From positions 124,001 through 188,000 of the forward strand of contig JAEUVF010000008.1 in NCBI GenBank assembly GCA_016787265.1: DNA of 64,000 nt, in the 5' to 3' direction. How positions within the stretch are numbered: the stretch's first letter is position 1; the number at the start of each line of letters is the position of its first letter. The notes below the pieces were generated by a model that was given only the letters and a program-made list of their open reading frames with translations, did not search any database and was not told the origin of the DNA. Made by a program: the position numbers and the translations under genes. This document shows, one piece after another, positions 1 to 8,608 of this stretch. Source of the DNA: Flavipsychrobacter sp. Lineage in GTDB: Bacteria > Bacteroidota > Bacteroidia > Chitinophagales > Chitinophagaceae.

Positions 1-709
<709 letters not shown>

Positions 710-710
<1 letters not shown>

Positions 711-1570
711 TGGATGCAACCATGAAAAATCGCTCCCTGGTAATTTGTGGCGCGGGTACAATGGGTGCAGGAATTGCACAGTCCGCTGCACAGCACGGCC
801 TGTCTGTGTTGTTATTTGATCTCTCAGAACCGGTTTTGAAAAAAGCGGAGGAGCAGATCAGGCATCGATTGGAAAATCTGGTTCAAAAACAAAAAATCTC
901 AGCAACTGCATTTGATTCAATAGTGCAGTCCATTGAATATTCGACAGACATCTCGCATTGCAAAGCCCCCGTTTTGCTGGAAGCAATTGTTGAAAAACTT
1001 TCCGTTAAGAAGAAGCTATTTGAAGAATTGGGGGCTCTGAATGGCGCGGCATCCATTTATGCTACCAATACTTCTTCTTTATCTGTAGAAGAAATTGCAG
1101 TTTCACATCCCTATCCTTCCCAGGTAGCAGGAATGCATTTTTTCAATCCTGCGCCCTTGATGAAGCTGGTAGAGGTAGTAACCACTTCTTATACATCAGC
1201 AGCTGTAGTTCAGGCAGTCATCGAATTGGCTGCCAGTATGGGTAAAACACCGGTTGTTTGCAAGGATGCTCCCGGGTTTATTGTGAATCGGGTTGCACGT
1301 CCCTATTACATTGAAGCATTGCGCCTGGCTGAACAGGGAGTACCTATTCCATTAATAGATGAATTAATGGAGGCAGCCGGATTTAAAATGGGTCCATTTC
1401 GTTTAATGGATCTGATTGGTAATGATGTGAACTTTGCCGTAAGTTGTAGTGTTTATGAACAACTTGGAAAGCCGGAAAGACTTCGCCCCTCGGCAATACA
1501 GGAACAGAAAGTAAAAGAAGGCAATCTCGGTAGAAAAACGGGATCGGGCTATTACACTTATAAATCATGA
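710..1570 (+). CDS. 3-hydroxyacyl-CoA (3-hydroxybutyryl-CoA) dehydrogenase
   Basis: NAD(P)-dependent oxidation of 3-hydroxyacyl-CoA to 3-ketoacyl-CoA in the cytoplasm, for beta-oxidation or aromatic (phenylacetate-type) degradation. The Rossmann glycine motif CGAGTMGAG is at residues 13-21. The family signature HFFNPAP follows at 143-149. His143 and Glu155 have the 12-residue spacing of the known catalytic pair. The all-alpha C-terminal dimerisation domain begins near GFIVNRVARPYY. At 286 residues it is the normal length of the single-function (Hbd/PaaH-type) enzyme, without a fused hydratase. The start overlaps the pheS stop; an ATG four codons further in (722) is also possible. The stop overlaps the following SDR by ATGA. 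Confidence 0.92.
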
Positions 1571-2589
1571 TTGCAGCATCTCCTCATCCAACAATAAAAT
1601 CCGTATTGGTAACTGGCGCAACCGGTTTTTTGGGTGCCTATCTGTTGCAGGAATTAATTCAGAAAGGATATACGGTTCGGGGACTTGCCAGAGCCTTCTC
1701 ATCCAAACCTTTTTTTATTGCACCAGAAATCCTGCAACAGGTTCAATGGGCGGAAGGAGATGTACTCGATCTCGGTTCATTGGAAGATGCCATGCAGGGA
1801 ATGGATGCTGTAATTCATGCCGCAGCCATAGTTTCCTTTCATCGTGCGGACCGGAAGAAAATGTATGCCACCAATATCAATGGAACAGCGAATGTTGTCA
1901 ATTTTTCTATCGATGCTGGTATCAAACGTTTCCTTCATGTAAGTTCTGTTGCCGCTCTTGGGAGAACCTCCCATGGAGAGTCGGTTACGGAAGAAAAAAA
2001 ATGGGTGGACAGCAGGTTGAACACTCACTATGCCTACACCAAACACCGGGCTGAAATGGAAGTTTGGAGAGGGCTTGCGGAAGGACTTGAAGGTGTTATC
2101 GTAAACCCGAGTACCATTCTTGGATTTGGCAATTGGGATAATAGCAGTTGCGCTATTTTTAAAAATGTTTTCCAGGAATTTCCCTGGTATACCAATGGTG
2201 TAAACGGTTTCATTGATGTGCAGGACGCAGCCCGTGCAATTGTAGGTTTGCTGGAGCATTCTGTAACTATGGAACGGTTCATCTTAAATGGAGAGAGTTG
2301 GAGTTTCAAACAACTACTTGAAACAATTGCAAAGGGGTTGAATAAAAAACCTCCTTACCGGGAAGCCGGACCTTTGTTAAGCAGCCTGGCCTGGAGACTG
2401 GAAAAAATCAAGGCTTCATTTACCGGGAAAAAACCCTTACTGAGCAGGGAAACTGCGAAAATCGCGCAGAGTAAAACCTATTTCGACAATAGTAAGTTGC
2501 AAAAATTTCTTCCGGATTTTAACTATACTCCGCTTGAACAGGCCATTCTTTCAGCTTCCGAACGGTATTTACATCATTATTCCGGATAA
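1567..2589 (+). CDS. NAD-dependent epimerase/dehydratase family (extended SDR, dihydroflavonol-reductase-like)
   Basis: Extended short-chain dehydrogenase of 340 residues. The N-terminal GATGFLG motif (17-23) binds the dinucleotide. The active-site Tyr155-x3-Lys159 (in YAYTKHRAE) and SS at 126-127 complete the catalytic triad. The sequence resembles the dihydroflavonol-4-reductase/3-beta-HSD-like group, whose bacterial members act on sugars, ketones or steroid-like substrates. The substrate cannot be read from sequence. It overlaps the preceding acyl-CoA dehydrogenase gene by four bases (ATGA) and is therefore co-translated with it, which hints at a lipid or ketone substrate but does not prove it. 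Confidence 0.87.
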   Translation: MIAASPHPTIKSVLVTGATGFLGAYLLQELIQKGYTVRGLARAFSSKPFFIAPEILQQVQWAEGDVLDLGSLEDAMQGMDAVIHAAAIVSFHRADRKKMYATNINGTANVVNFSIDAGIKRFLHVSSVAALGRTSHGESVTEEKKWVDSRLNTHYAYTKHRAEMEVWRGLAEGLEGVIVNPSTILGFGNWDNSSCAIFKNVFQEFPWYTNGVNGFIDVQDAARAIVGLLEHSVTMERFILNGESWSFKQLLETIAKGLNKKPPYREAGPLLSSLAWRLEKIKASFTGKKPLLSRETAKIAQSKTYFDNSKLQKFLPDFNYTPLEQAILSASERYLHHYSG

Positions 2590-2663
2590 ATGGCTTCTTT
2601 TTTGCATTCCTGTTATACCATCTATTGCAAATTCACGTTCAAATTACCTGAAATCAATATCGC

Positions 2664-3752
2664 ATGAAAAGATTATTGCTTCTGTCTTTTTTCATTTTCC
2701 TGTTTTCCATGCCGGAGCTACTGGCGCAGGAAAGATTCACAGTAACCGGAAAAGTGCTGGACTCGGCCAGTCAGCAACCTCTCAAAGGGGCATCTGTATT
2801 TTGCCAGAATACCACATTTGGAGTTATTACCAACAATGATGGAGAATTCAGTATTTCTCTTCCAAAAGGAGGGTATGACCTGGTGGTATCCTTTACCGGC
2901 TATCAATCCGGCGAACAGCGCATCAATGCTTCCAATACCGAACCGTTGCTCATCCAACTGTTCCAAAAAGATAACAGTATGGAATCGGTAACAGTTGCGG
3001 GCAGTAACGAAGTGCCGGATGGTTGGAATAAATACGGCAGCTTTTTCAAAGAGCAATTTTTTGGCACTACCACCAATGCCCGGGAATGCGAACTTGAAAA
3101 TCCGGAAGCACTTCGCTTTTTCTACAGTAAAAAAAGAAACCGGCTGAAAGTGCTTGCCAGGGAAGAACTCCGGATCGTGAATCGTGCGCTCGGATATAAA
3201 ATTCGTTTCGGACTGGATTCGCTGAGTTATGAATATGGAACAAAAATTTCCACTTTCAGCGGTTATCCATTTTATGAAACCATGACCGGAAGTCAGGAAG
3301 AAGAAGCAAAATGGGAAAATAACAGGAGTAAAGCATACAATGGCAGTAAGCTGCATTTCATGCGCAGCTGGCATGCTAAGACGATCGATGAAGAAGGCTT
3401 TGTGTTGGAACAGGTTACCAATCAGGATGCCCGTGAATTTGAATCTGCCCGGCTGTCCAATTATTATGATACCAGCTTTTATTTTTCAGATAGTGGGGTG
3501 GTGGAAATTCTTCTTCCGGGAAAATTCCGGATCAAGTACTACAAAGAGTTACCTGATCCGGCTTTTGTAAAGTTTTATAGACTGCCACCGCATATCCGGG
3601 TGCAACTAACAGTATTGGATATCCTGAATGATTTTGTAATTGAAGAAAACGGTTACTGGTGGGAGCAGGCCGACCTGATCAATACAGGATACTGGAGCTA
3701 TGAACGAATTGCAGATGCTGTTCCCTATGATTATATTCCTAAGCGGGAATAA
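2664..3752 (+). CDS. Secreted carboxypeptidase-regulatory-like domain protein of unknown function
   Basis: A signal peptide (about residues 1-22, ending LLAQ) is followed by a CarboxypepD_reg-like beta-sandwich at about 27-105 (TGKVLDSASQQPLKGASVF, then GEFSISLPKG and a tail ending in LIQLFQK). This module is common at the N-terminus of Bacteroidota envelope proteins and SusC-like receptors. The remaining 250 residues have no TonB plug or barrel and are rich in aromatic residues. I do not recognise this C-terminal part. The protein is probably periplasmic or attached to the outer membrane. It stands alone 74 bases after the SDR gene and converges on lpxD with two bases between the stops. Confidence 0.75.
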   Translation: MKRLLLLSFFIFLFSMPELLAQERFTVTGKVLDSASQQPLKGASVFCQNTTFGVITNNDGEFSISLPKGGYDLVVSFTGYQSGEQRINASNTEPLLIQLFQKDNSMESVTVAGSNEVPDGWNKYGSFFKEQFFGTTTNARECELENPEALRFFYSKKRNRLKVLAREELRIVNRALGYKIRFGLDSLSYEYGTKISTFSGYPFYETMTGSQEEEAKWENNRSKAYNGSKLHFMRSWHAKTIDEEGFVLEQVTNQDAREFESARLSNYYDTSFYFSDSGVVEILLPGKFRIKYYKELPDPAFVKFYRLPPHIRVQLTVLDILNDFVIEENGYWWEQADLINTGYWSYERIADAVPYDYIPKRE

Positions 3753-3754
3753 AA

Positions 3755-4699
3755 TCAGGAGTTCAGTTTCTTCCATATTTCGGGAATTCGTTTGATCCAA
3801 ACCAATTCCCGTTTTTTTATGGATGCATCTTCGGCAGGAGATCCGAAATAGACTTTGCCTGCTTCCAGGTCTCCGCCTACACCCGACTGAGCAAGCACGA
3901 TCGCATTTTCGTGAATGGTGAGCGTTTTACTTACGCCAACCTGTCCCCATAAGATTACGCCGTCTTCAATGGTGGTGGCTCCGGCAATACCAACCTGCGC
4001 TGCAAACAAACAGTTCCTGCCGATTACGGTATCATGTCCGATATGAACCATGTTATCGAGTTTGGTGCCTTTCCCGATGCGGGTATCGTGACTAACTCCG
4101 CGATCGATTGTACAACCGGCGCCAATTTCAACCTGGTCTTCGATAATTACTCTTCCGCAACTTTCCATTTTTTTGTACCAGACTTCACGGTCCTTTTTTC
4201 CGTTGTAATAAAATGCATCCGAGCCGATGACGGTTCCTGCCTGTATGATTACATTATCACCGATAATGCAATGATCCAGTATGGTAACATTGGGATGAAT
4301 ACGGCAGTTTTTCCCGATTTCAACCTGGTGCCCAATGAATACATTTGGCGCGATATAACTTCCTTCACCAATAGTAGCGCTCTCTGCAATGGAACCTGTA
4401 GCAGGCTGAAAAGGTCTGAAATGTGCAACAATAGAAAGGTACGCTTCAAAGGGATTTTCCACTACCAGTAAGGCTTTCCCTTCCGGCACCGAAACCTTGT
4501 CTGTATTGATAATGATAAAGGAAGCTGCCGACTGAATACATTTCTGATAATACTTTGGGTGGTCTACAAAAACGAGGTCGCCATTTTCAACACGATGTAT
4601 TTCATTGATACCTGTTGCCTGTCCGTTTTTATTGCCAATAACAGTTGCGTTGATCAGGTTGGCAATCCAGGTGATGGCAACAGGTGAAGGAAACTGCAT
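3755..4699 (-). CDS. lpxD: LpxD-type UDP-3-O-acylglucosamine N-acyltransferase
   Basis: N-acylates UDP-3-O-acyl-glucosamine in lipid A synthesis. The 314 residues are an N-terminal uridine-binding region (ENGDLVFVDHPKYY) and then a long left-handed beta-helix built of hexapeptide repeats, from about 105 to 290. DNMVHIGHDTVIG contains His222, which matches the catalytic His of E. coli LpxD (in its IAHN motif). The protein is slightly shorter than the roughly 340-residue proteobacterial enzyme. Bacteroidota often carry a second LpxD-like paralogue of this size, so it could be the paralogue rather than the only LpxD. It has its own promoter in the divergent gap. Confidence 0.85.
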   Translation of the reverse strand: MQFPSPVAITWIANLINATVIGNKNGQATGINEIHRVENGDLVFVDHPKYYQKCIQSAASFIIINTDKVSVPEGKALLVVENPFEAYLSIVAHFRPFQPATGSIAESATIGEGSYIAPNVFIGHQVEIGKNCRIHPNVTILDHCIIGDNVIIQAGTVIGSDAFYYNGKKDREVWYKKMESCGRVIIEDQVEIGAGCTIDRGVSHDTRIGKGTKLDNMVHIGHDTVIGRNCLFAAQVGIAGATTIEDGVILWGQVGVSKTLTIHENAIVLAQSGVGGDLEAGKVYFGSPAEDASIKKRELVWIKRIPEIWKKLNS

Positions 4700-4714
4700 A
4701 GTTTAAAATTTGAA

Positions 4715-4722
4715 CAAAGGTA
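4715..4722 (-). promoter_or_regulatory. Bacteroidota -7 promoter element for lpxD
   Basis: On the minus strand this reads TACCTTTG, an exact match to the TAnnTTTG -7 consensus of the Bacteroidota housekeeping sigma factor. It lies 15 bases upstream of the lpxD ATG. I see no convincing -33 TTG at the usual distance. Confidence 0.45.
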
Positions 4723-4879
4723 ATTGCATTGAATTGGATTGATAAAGTCCATCCTTTTCCACAGGAAGAAATAAAATGTGAATAAAATTTCTGTAAATAT
4801 TTTTTTCAATAGAGAAAATTATTTTTAATATTGTGTAGGGAATTTCTGTTCCCGACTTACTAACCCATCATAATAATAA

Positions 4880-4907
4880 AGCTCGGTTTACTCCCGGGCT
4901 TTTTTTT
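4880..4907 (+). terminator. Intrinsic-terminator-like hairpin just before the pseudouridine synthase start
   Basis: The arms AGCTCGG (4880-4886) and CCGGGCT (4894-4900) pair with one G-U and are followed directly by a run of seven T. The hairpin ends only a few bases before the ATG at 4912. No gene on this strand precedes it, so it must end a short transcript or attenuate the gene behind it. A second small hairpin, GGGAA/TTCCC, lies just upstream at 4838-4853. Confidence 0.65.
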
Positions 4908-4911
4908 ATAC

Positions 4912-5502
4912 ATGTTACATTACTTCGTGCTATACAAACCCTACGAGGTTTTATCACAATTCAGTAAGGAAGGAGATAAGAAAACACTGAAGGACATCTG
5001 TGTGGTTCCTGGTGATGTGTATCCGGTTGGGAGATTGGATTACGACAGTGAAGGGTTGTTGCTGCTTACAAACGATCGGACAATGAATGCTGCGTTATTA
5101 CATCCGGACAAAGCTCATTCCCGATCATACCTGGTACAGGTTGAGGGTAAGATAACCAAGCAGGCAGTTCTGCAATTGCAGAATGGTGTTGAGATCTCTG
5201 TGAATGGAGCAAAATATCTGACGAAACCTGCGCAGGTGCAATTGCTGAAAGATGATCCGCTTTTACCTGATCGTTATCCACCTATTCGGTTTAGAAAAAA
5301 TGTGCCTACCAGTTGGATTGAACTGACTTTAACGGAAGGGAAAAATCGACAGGTCAGACGAATGACAGCCCAGACCGGTTTCCCAACCCTTCGGCTGGTT
5401 CGATACCGGATTGGTAAGCTTAGTGCAGAAGGGTGGCAGTCAGGTGAACTCAGATCTTATTCCAAAAAGGAAATAGAGTCGCTGGTATTTAGGCAACCAT
5501 AG
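4912..5502 (+). CDS. RsuA/RluE-family 23S rRNA pseudouridine synthase
   Basis: Isomerises a specific uridine in rRNA to pseudouridine. At 196 residues, without an N-terminal S4 domain, it has the short RluE layout. The catalytic motif GRLDYDSEGLLLLTND is at 40-55 with Asp43 as the nucleophile. The C-terminal EGKNRQVRRM motif binds RNA. The protein starts directly with FVLYKPYEVLSQF, as in RluE, so the ATG at 4912 is a good start. A terminator hairpin sits immediately in front of it. RluE (U2457) is the likeliest target site, but RluF/RsuA-like specificity cannot be excluded. Confidence 0.88.
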   Translation: MLHYFVLYKPYEVLSQFSKEGDKKTLKDICVVPGDVYPVGRLDYDSEGLLLLTNDRTMNAALLHPDKAHSRSYLVQVEGKITKQAVLQLQNGVEISVNGAKYLTKPAQVQLLKDDPLLPDRYPPIRFRKNVPTSWIELTLTEGKNRQVRRMTAQTGFPTLRLVRYRIGKLSAEGWQSGELRSYSKKEIESLVFRQP

Positions 5503-5541
5503 CCAATAGATTCCTTACCTTGCCCAATAAAACAAATTCAC

Positions 5542-6417
5542 ATGCTGAAATCAATGACCGGATTTGGAAGAGCGGAACGGAATGTGGGAGATAAAACATT
5601 TTTAATAGATATTAAATCATTGAACGGAAAACAATTTGATTGTTCGCTGAAAATGCCTGCGTTTATCAAGCCTTTCGAGTTTGATATCCGTAAGCGTCTT
5701 TCTGAAAAACTTCAGAGAGGAACCATCGATTGTACCATCAGCCTGAAACAAACCGGAAATGCAAAACCAGTAAGTATTAATATCTCGCTGGCAAAAGCCT
5801 ACTTCCAGCCAATTGCGGAGCTTTCCAAAGAACTTGGGTTGGATGATTCCCATATTCTGGGAAATATACTTAAGCTTCCCGAAGTGATTACGCCTACCTC
5901 TGATACATTTACAGACGAAGAATGGCTGGTTTTTCAGGCAATTCTTGATGAGGCAGCCGATGATCTGAATCAACATCGCCTGGAAGAAGGTAAAGTGCTG
6001 GAGGCTGATCTGCTTAACAGAATTTCCAATATCGAAAAACAGGAAGAGCTGATTGCCGAACTGGAACCTAAGCGGAAATTGAAAATTCGGGAAGGGTTGG
6101 TTAAACTGCTGGAGGATAATGTAGGCGCTGAACAATATGATAAGAACCGGCTGGAACAGGAGATTATTTATTATATCGAGAAAATTGACATCAGTGAAGA
6201 ACAGGTTAGGCTGAAGAATCACTGTTCCTATTTTCGTACCCTGCTTCGGGATAACGATGCTGAAATCGGGAAAAAACTGTCTTTCCTGTTGCAGGAAATT
6301 GGCAGAGAAATCAATACGACCGGTGCCAAGGCCTATGACTCTACGATACAACAATCAGTAGTGCTGATGAAAGATGAGCTTGAAAAAGCAAAAGAGCAGG
6401 TTCTGAATGTCTTATAA
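5542..6417 (+). CDS. YicC/YloC-family endoribonuclease
   Basis: Conserved bacterial protein of 291 residues, now known as a manganese-dependent endoribonuclease family (YicC in E. coli, YloC in Bacillus). It opens with the hallmark LKSMTGFGRAE. The C-terminal DUF1732 part has EQEIIYYIEKIDISEE and ends with GREINTTGAKAYD. In Bacteroidota yicC is often followed by gmk and nadD; here it is followed ten bases on by gldH, so that order is not kept. A weak -7-like TACCTTGC lies upstream near 5516. Confidence 0.9.
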   Translation: MLKSMTGFGRAERNVGDKTFLIDIKSLNGKQFDCSLKMPAFIKPFEFDIRKRLSEKLQRGTIDCTISLKQTGNAKPVSINISLAKAYFQPIAELSKELGLDDSHILGNILKLPEVITPTSDTFTDEEWLVFQAILDEAADDLNQHRLEEGKVLEADLLNRISNIEKQEELIAELEPKRKLKIREGLVKLLEDNVGAEQYDKNRLEQEIIYYIEKIDISEEQVRLKNHCSYFRTLLRDNDAEIGKKLSFLLQEIGREINTTGAKAYDSTIQQSVVLMKDELEKAKEQVLNVL

Positions 6418-6426
6418 GCTATTTTT

Positions 6427-6906
6427 ATGGGTATGAAAAAATTCCATTTGGCATGGCTTCCGGTTGGTATGTTGCTGTTCGCTTCCTGCAATACGATTGA
6501 TGTCTACGAACGCAATGCTACCCTTGAAAATCATAGCTGGCAGGTCGCTGATAAACCATCCTTCGAATTCAATATAACCGATACGGTTTCGCGGTATAAC
6601 ATTTTTGTTGTGGTGCGTCATGCAGATGCCTACCGCTACAATAATTTATGGTTGAATATCCATACAAGGACACCTGGAGATTCGGTTGCCCAGGTGCAGG
6701 CCCTTGATCTGCAGCTGGCTACCAATGACAAAGGTTGGCTGGGTGCAGGAATGGATGATATTTATGAACATCGGGTTCGAATTTCCCAGGCTCCTGTTGC
6801 ATTGAAAGCCGGTACTTACCAATTCAAACTGGAACAGATCATGCGCGATGATCCGTTGGAACATATCTTAAATGTGGGAGTTCGGGTCGAAAAAGCTCCA
6901 GATTAA
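6427..6906 (+). CDS. gldH: Gliding motility lipoprotein GldH
   Basis: A 159-residue lipoprotein. The signal peptide ends in a lipobox, LLFASC, with the lipidated Cys21. The body has the GldH pattern: a Y-E-R-N segment after the Cys, FEFNITDT, and RYNIFVVVRHADAYRYNNLWLNI. GldH is required for gliding in Flavobacterium johnsoniae and is found in the same species as the T9SS motor proteins. GldA and a T9SS cargo protein elsewhere in the window fit this. A second in-frame ATG two codons in gives an equally good signal peptide. The next gene, a histidine kinase, follows after two bases, so they are probably one operon. Confidence 0.85.
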   Translation: MGMKKFHLAWLPVGMLLFASCNTIDVYERNATLENHSWQVADKPSFEFNITDTVSRYNIFVVVRHADAYRYNNLWLNIHTRTPGDSVAQVQALDLQLATNDKGWLGAGMDDIYEHRVRISQAPVALKAGTYQFKLEQIMRDDPLEHILNVGVRVEKAPD

Positions 6907-6908
6907 TT

Positions 6909-7892
6909 ATGCCCTTCCGCTTTTTACCTAAACATAAACTGGCCCTGGCTACCATTCTCTACTGGTTTTTGCTATTGTATATTATTGCGGCACTGCTTTT
7001 CTGGTATATACGGTTACAGCAGCAAAGCAGCCAGATGGCCAATTACCGGTTAATGGAACTTGTTGCTGATGATCCGCAATACCTCAAAAAAGTGGAACAA
7101 ATCAATGAAGAGTCTATCCGCAAAACACATCAGTACCGTGGAGAAGGCGCTACTTTTTTATTCATCATTCTGGTTGGAGCTGTATTTGTGTTCCGTGCCG
7201 TACGCCGGCAGTTTAAAGTTGCACAACAGCAGCAGAATTTCATGATGGCTATTACTCATGAACTCAAAACACCTATCGCAGTATCCAAACTAAACCTCGA
7301 AACACTTCAGAAACACAAGCTGGATGAAGAGAAAAAAGACAAGCTGATCCGGATGACCCTTCAGGAAACCAACCGGCTGAATACCCTTACCAACAATATT
7401 CTTATTTCATCGCAATTGGAAGGTGGTGGTTACAAAATCGTTAAAGAGGAGCTCGATTTATCAGAAGTTGTATCCCGACTTATTATGGATTTTCAGCAAC
7501 GCTTTCCCGACCGTAACTGGGTTCAGGAAATACAGGAAGACGTTCACCTCAAAGCTGACCCCTTACTTATTCGGATTCTGATTAATAATCTCCTGGATAA
7601 TGCAGTTAAATACAGCCCAAAATCAGCTACTGTTCTGGTGAAATTAAAACAGGGAGCCTCTATGGTGGAACTTGCAATTGCAGATGAGGGGCCTGGTATT
7701 CCGGACCCGGAAAAGGGCAGGATTTTTAAACGATTTTATCGCATCGGAAATGAATCCGTGCGAACTACCCAGGGAACCGGGTTGGGACTCTATCTCTGCA
7801 AAAAAATCACTGCAGATCATCGTGGTACCATTCGTGTTTCAGATAATCAGCCCACTGGTGCTAACTTTATAGTCCAGTTACCCAACAATTAA
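6909..7892 (+). CDS. Two-component sensor histidine kinase
   Basis: Membrane sensor kinase of 327 residues. Two transmembrane segments (about 12-33 and 81-97) flank a short periplasmic loop of about 45 residues. The HisKA domain follows with the phospho-acceptor His117 in MAITHELKTPIA. The ATPase domain has DNAVKYS (N box), DEGPGIP (G1), FKRFYR (F box) and GTGLGLYLCK (G2). There is no PAS or HAMP domain. It is followed after five bases by its cognate OmpR-type regulator. The layout resembles Bacteroides RprX/RprY, but the stimulus is unknown. Confidence 0.93.
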   Translation: MPFRFLPKHKLALATILYWFLLLYIIAALLFWYIRLQQQSSQMANYRLMELVADDPQYLKKVEQINEESIRKTHQYRGEGATFLFIILVGAVFVFRAVRRQFKVAQQQQNFMMAITHELKTPIAVSKLNLETLQKHKLDEEKKDKLIRMTLQETNRLNTLTNNILISSQLEGGGYKIVKEELDLSEVVSRLIMDFQQRFPDRNWVQEIQEDVHLKADPLLIRILINNLLDNAVKYSPKSATVLVKLKQGASMVELAIADEGPGIPDPEKGRIFKRFYRIGNESVRTTQGTGLGLYLCKKITADHRGTIRVSDNQPTGANFIVQLPNN

Positions 7893-7897
7893 ACAAC

Positions 7898-8605
7898 ATG
7901 GCAGACAATATTTCCATTTTACTGGTTGAAGACGAAGAAAACCTGCATGAAGCATTAAAACTGAACCTTGAACTGGAGGGATATGAAGTGAGCTCGGCAT
8001 TTGATGGTTTATCAGCGGTAAAGGCAGTTCAACAGGAATATTTTGACCTGGTAATTCTGGATATCATGCTGCCCGGAATGGACGGACTTACGGTGCTCGA
8101 ATCTATTCGCATTCAGCACAATGAAGTACCCATTCTTATCTTAAGCGCCAAGAACAGCAGTGCTGACCGGGTTACAGGTTTAAAAAAGGGGGCAGATGAC
8201 TACCTGACCAAACCGTTTAACCTGGAAGAATTGATGCTGCGGGTACATAAACTGATTCAGAAGAATAAGAAATTAAAGGATAAGGATACCATCGGAGATA
8301 CCTACCAGTTTGGTTCCAATAAAATTGATTTCAGGGCACAGGAAGCTACCACCCATGAAGGACAAAAAATTCAATTAAGCAAAAAGGAAGCAATGCTGCT
8401 TAAGCTGCTGATTGAAAACAAAAATGAAGTAGTGCCAAGGGAGAAAATTCTGCAGACTGTTTGGGGTTATAGTGTTTATCCGACTACACGTACGATTGAT
8501 AATTTCATTCTCAGCTTTCGCAAGTATTTTGAGGAAGATAGTCGTAATCCCAAATATTTTCATTCCGTACGGGGCGTAGGTTACAAATATTCGGAAAACG
8601 AATAG
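7898..8605 (+). CDS. OmpR/PhoB-family response regulator
   Basis: Transcription factor of 235 residues paired with the kinase just upstream. The receiver has the acidic pocket EDE at 11-13, the phosphorylation site Asp55 in LVILDIMLPGMDG, and Lys105 in YLTKPFN. A winged-helix DNA-binding domain (about 130-232) ends in the typical TRTIDNFILSFRKYFE and VRGVGYKY. Its targets cannot be told from the window. The autoregulated gldH-kinase-regulator unit is one candidate. It converges on batD with three bases between the stops. Confidence 0.94.
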   Translation: MADNISILLVEDEENLHEALKLNLELEGYEVSSAFDGLSAVKAVQQEYFDLVILDIMLPGMDGLTVLESIRIQHNEVPILILSAKNSSADRVTGLKKGADDYLTKPFNLEELMLRVHKLIQKNKKLKDKDTIGDTYQFGSNKIDFRAQEATTHEGQKIQLSKKEAMLLKLLIENKNEVVPREKILQTVWGYSVYPTTRTIDNFILSFRKYFEEDSRNPKYFHSVRGVGYKYSENE

Positions 8606-8608
8606 GCT

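Noticed and set aside
5617..6354. 245-residue minus-strand frame opposite yicC
   Set aside because: Phe/Gln-rich low-quality protein inside a well-recognised gene.
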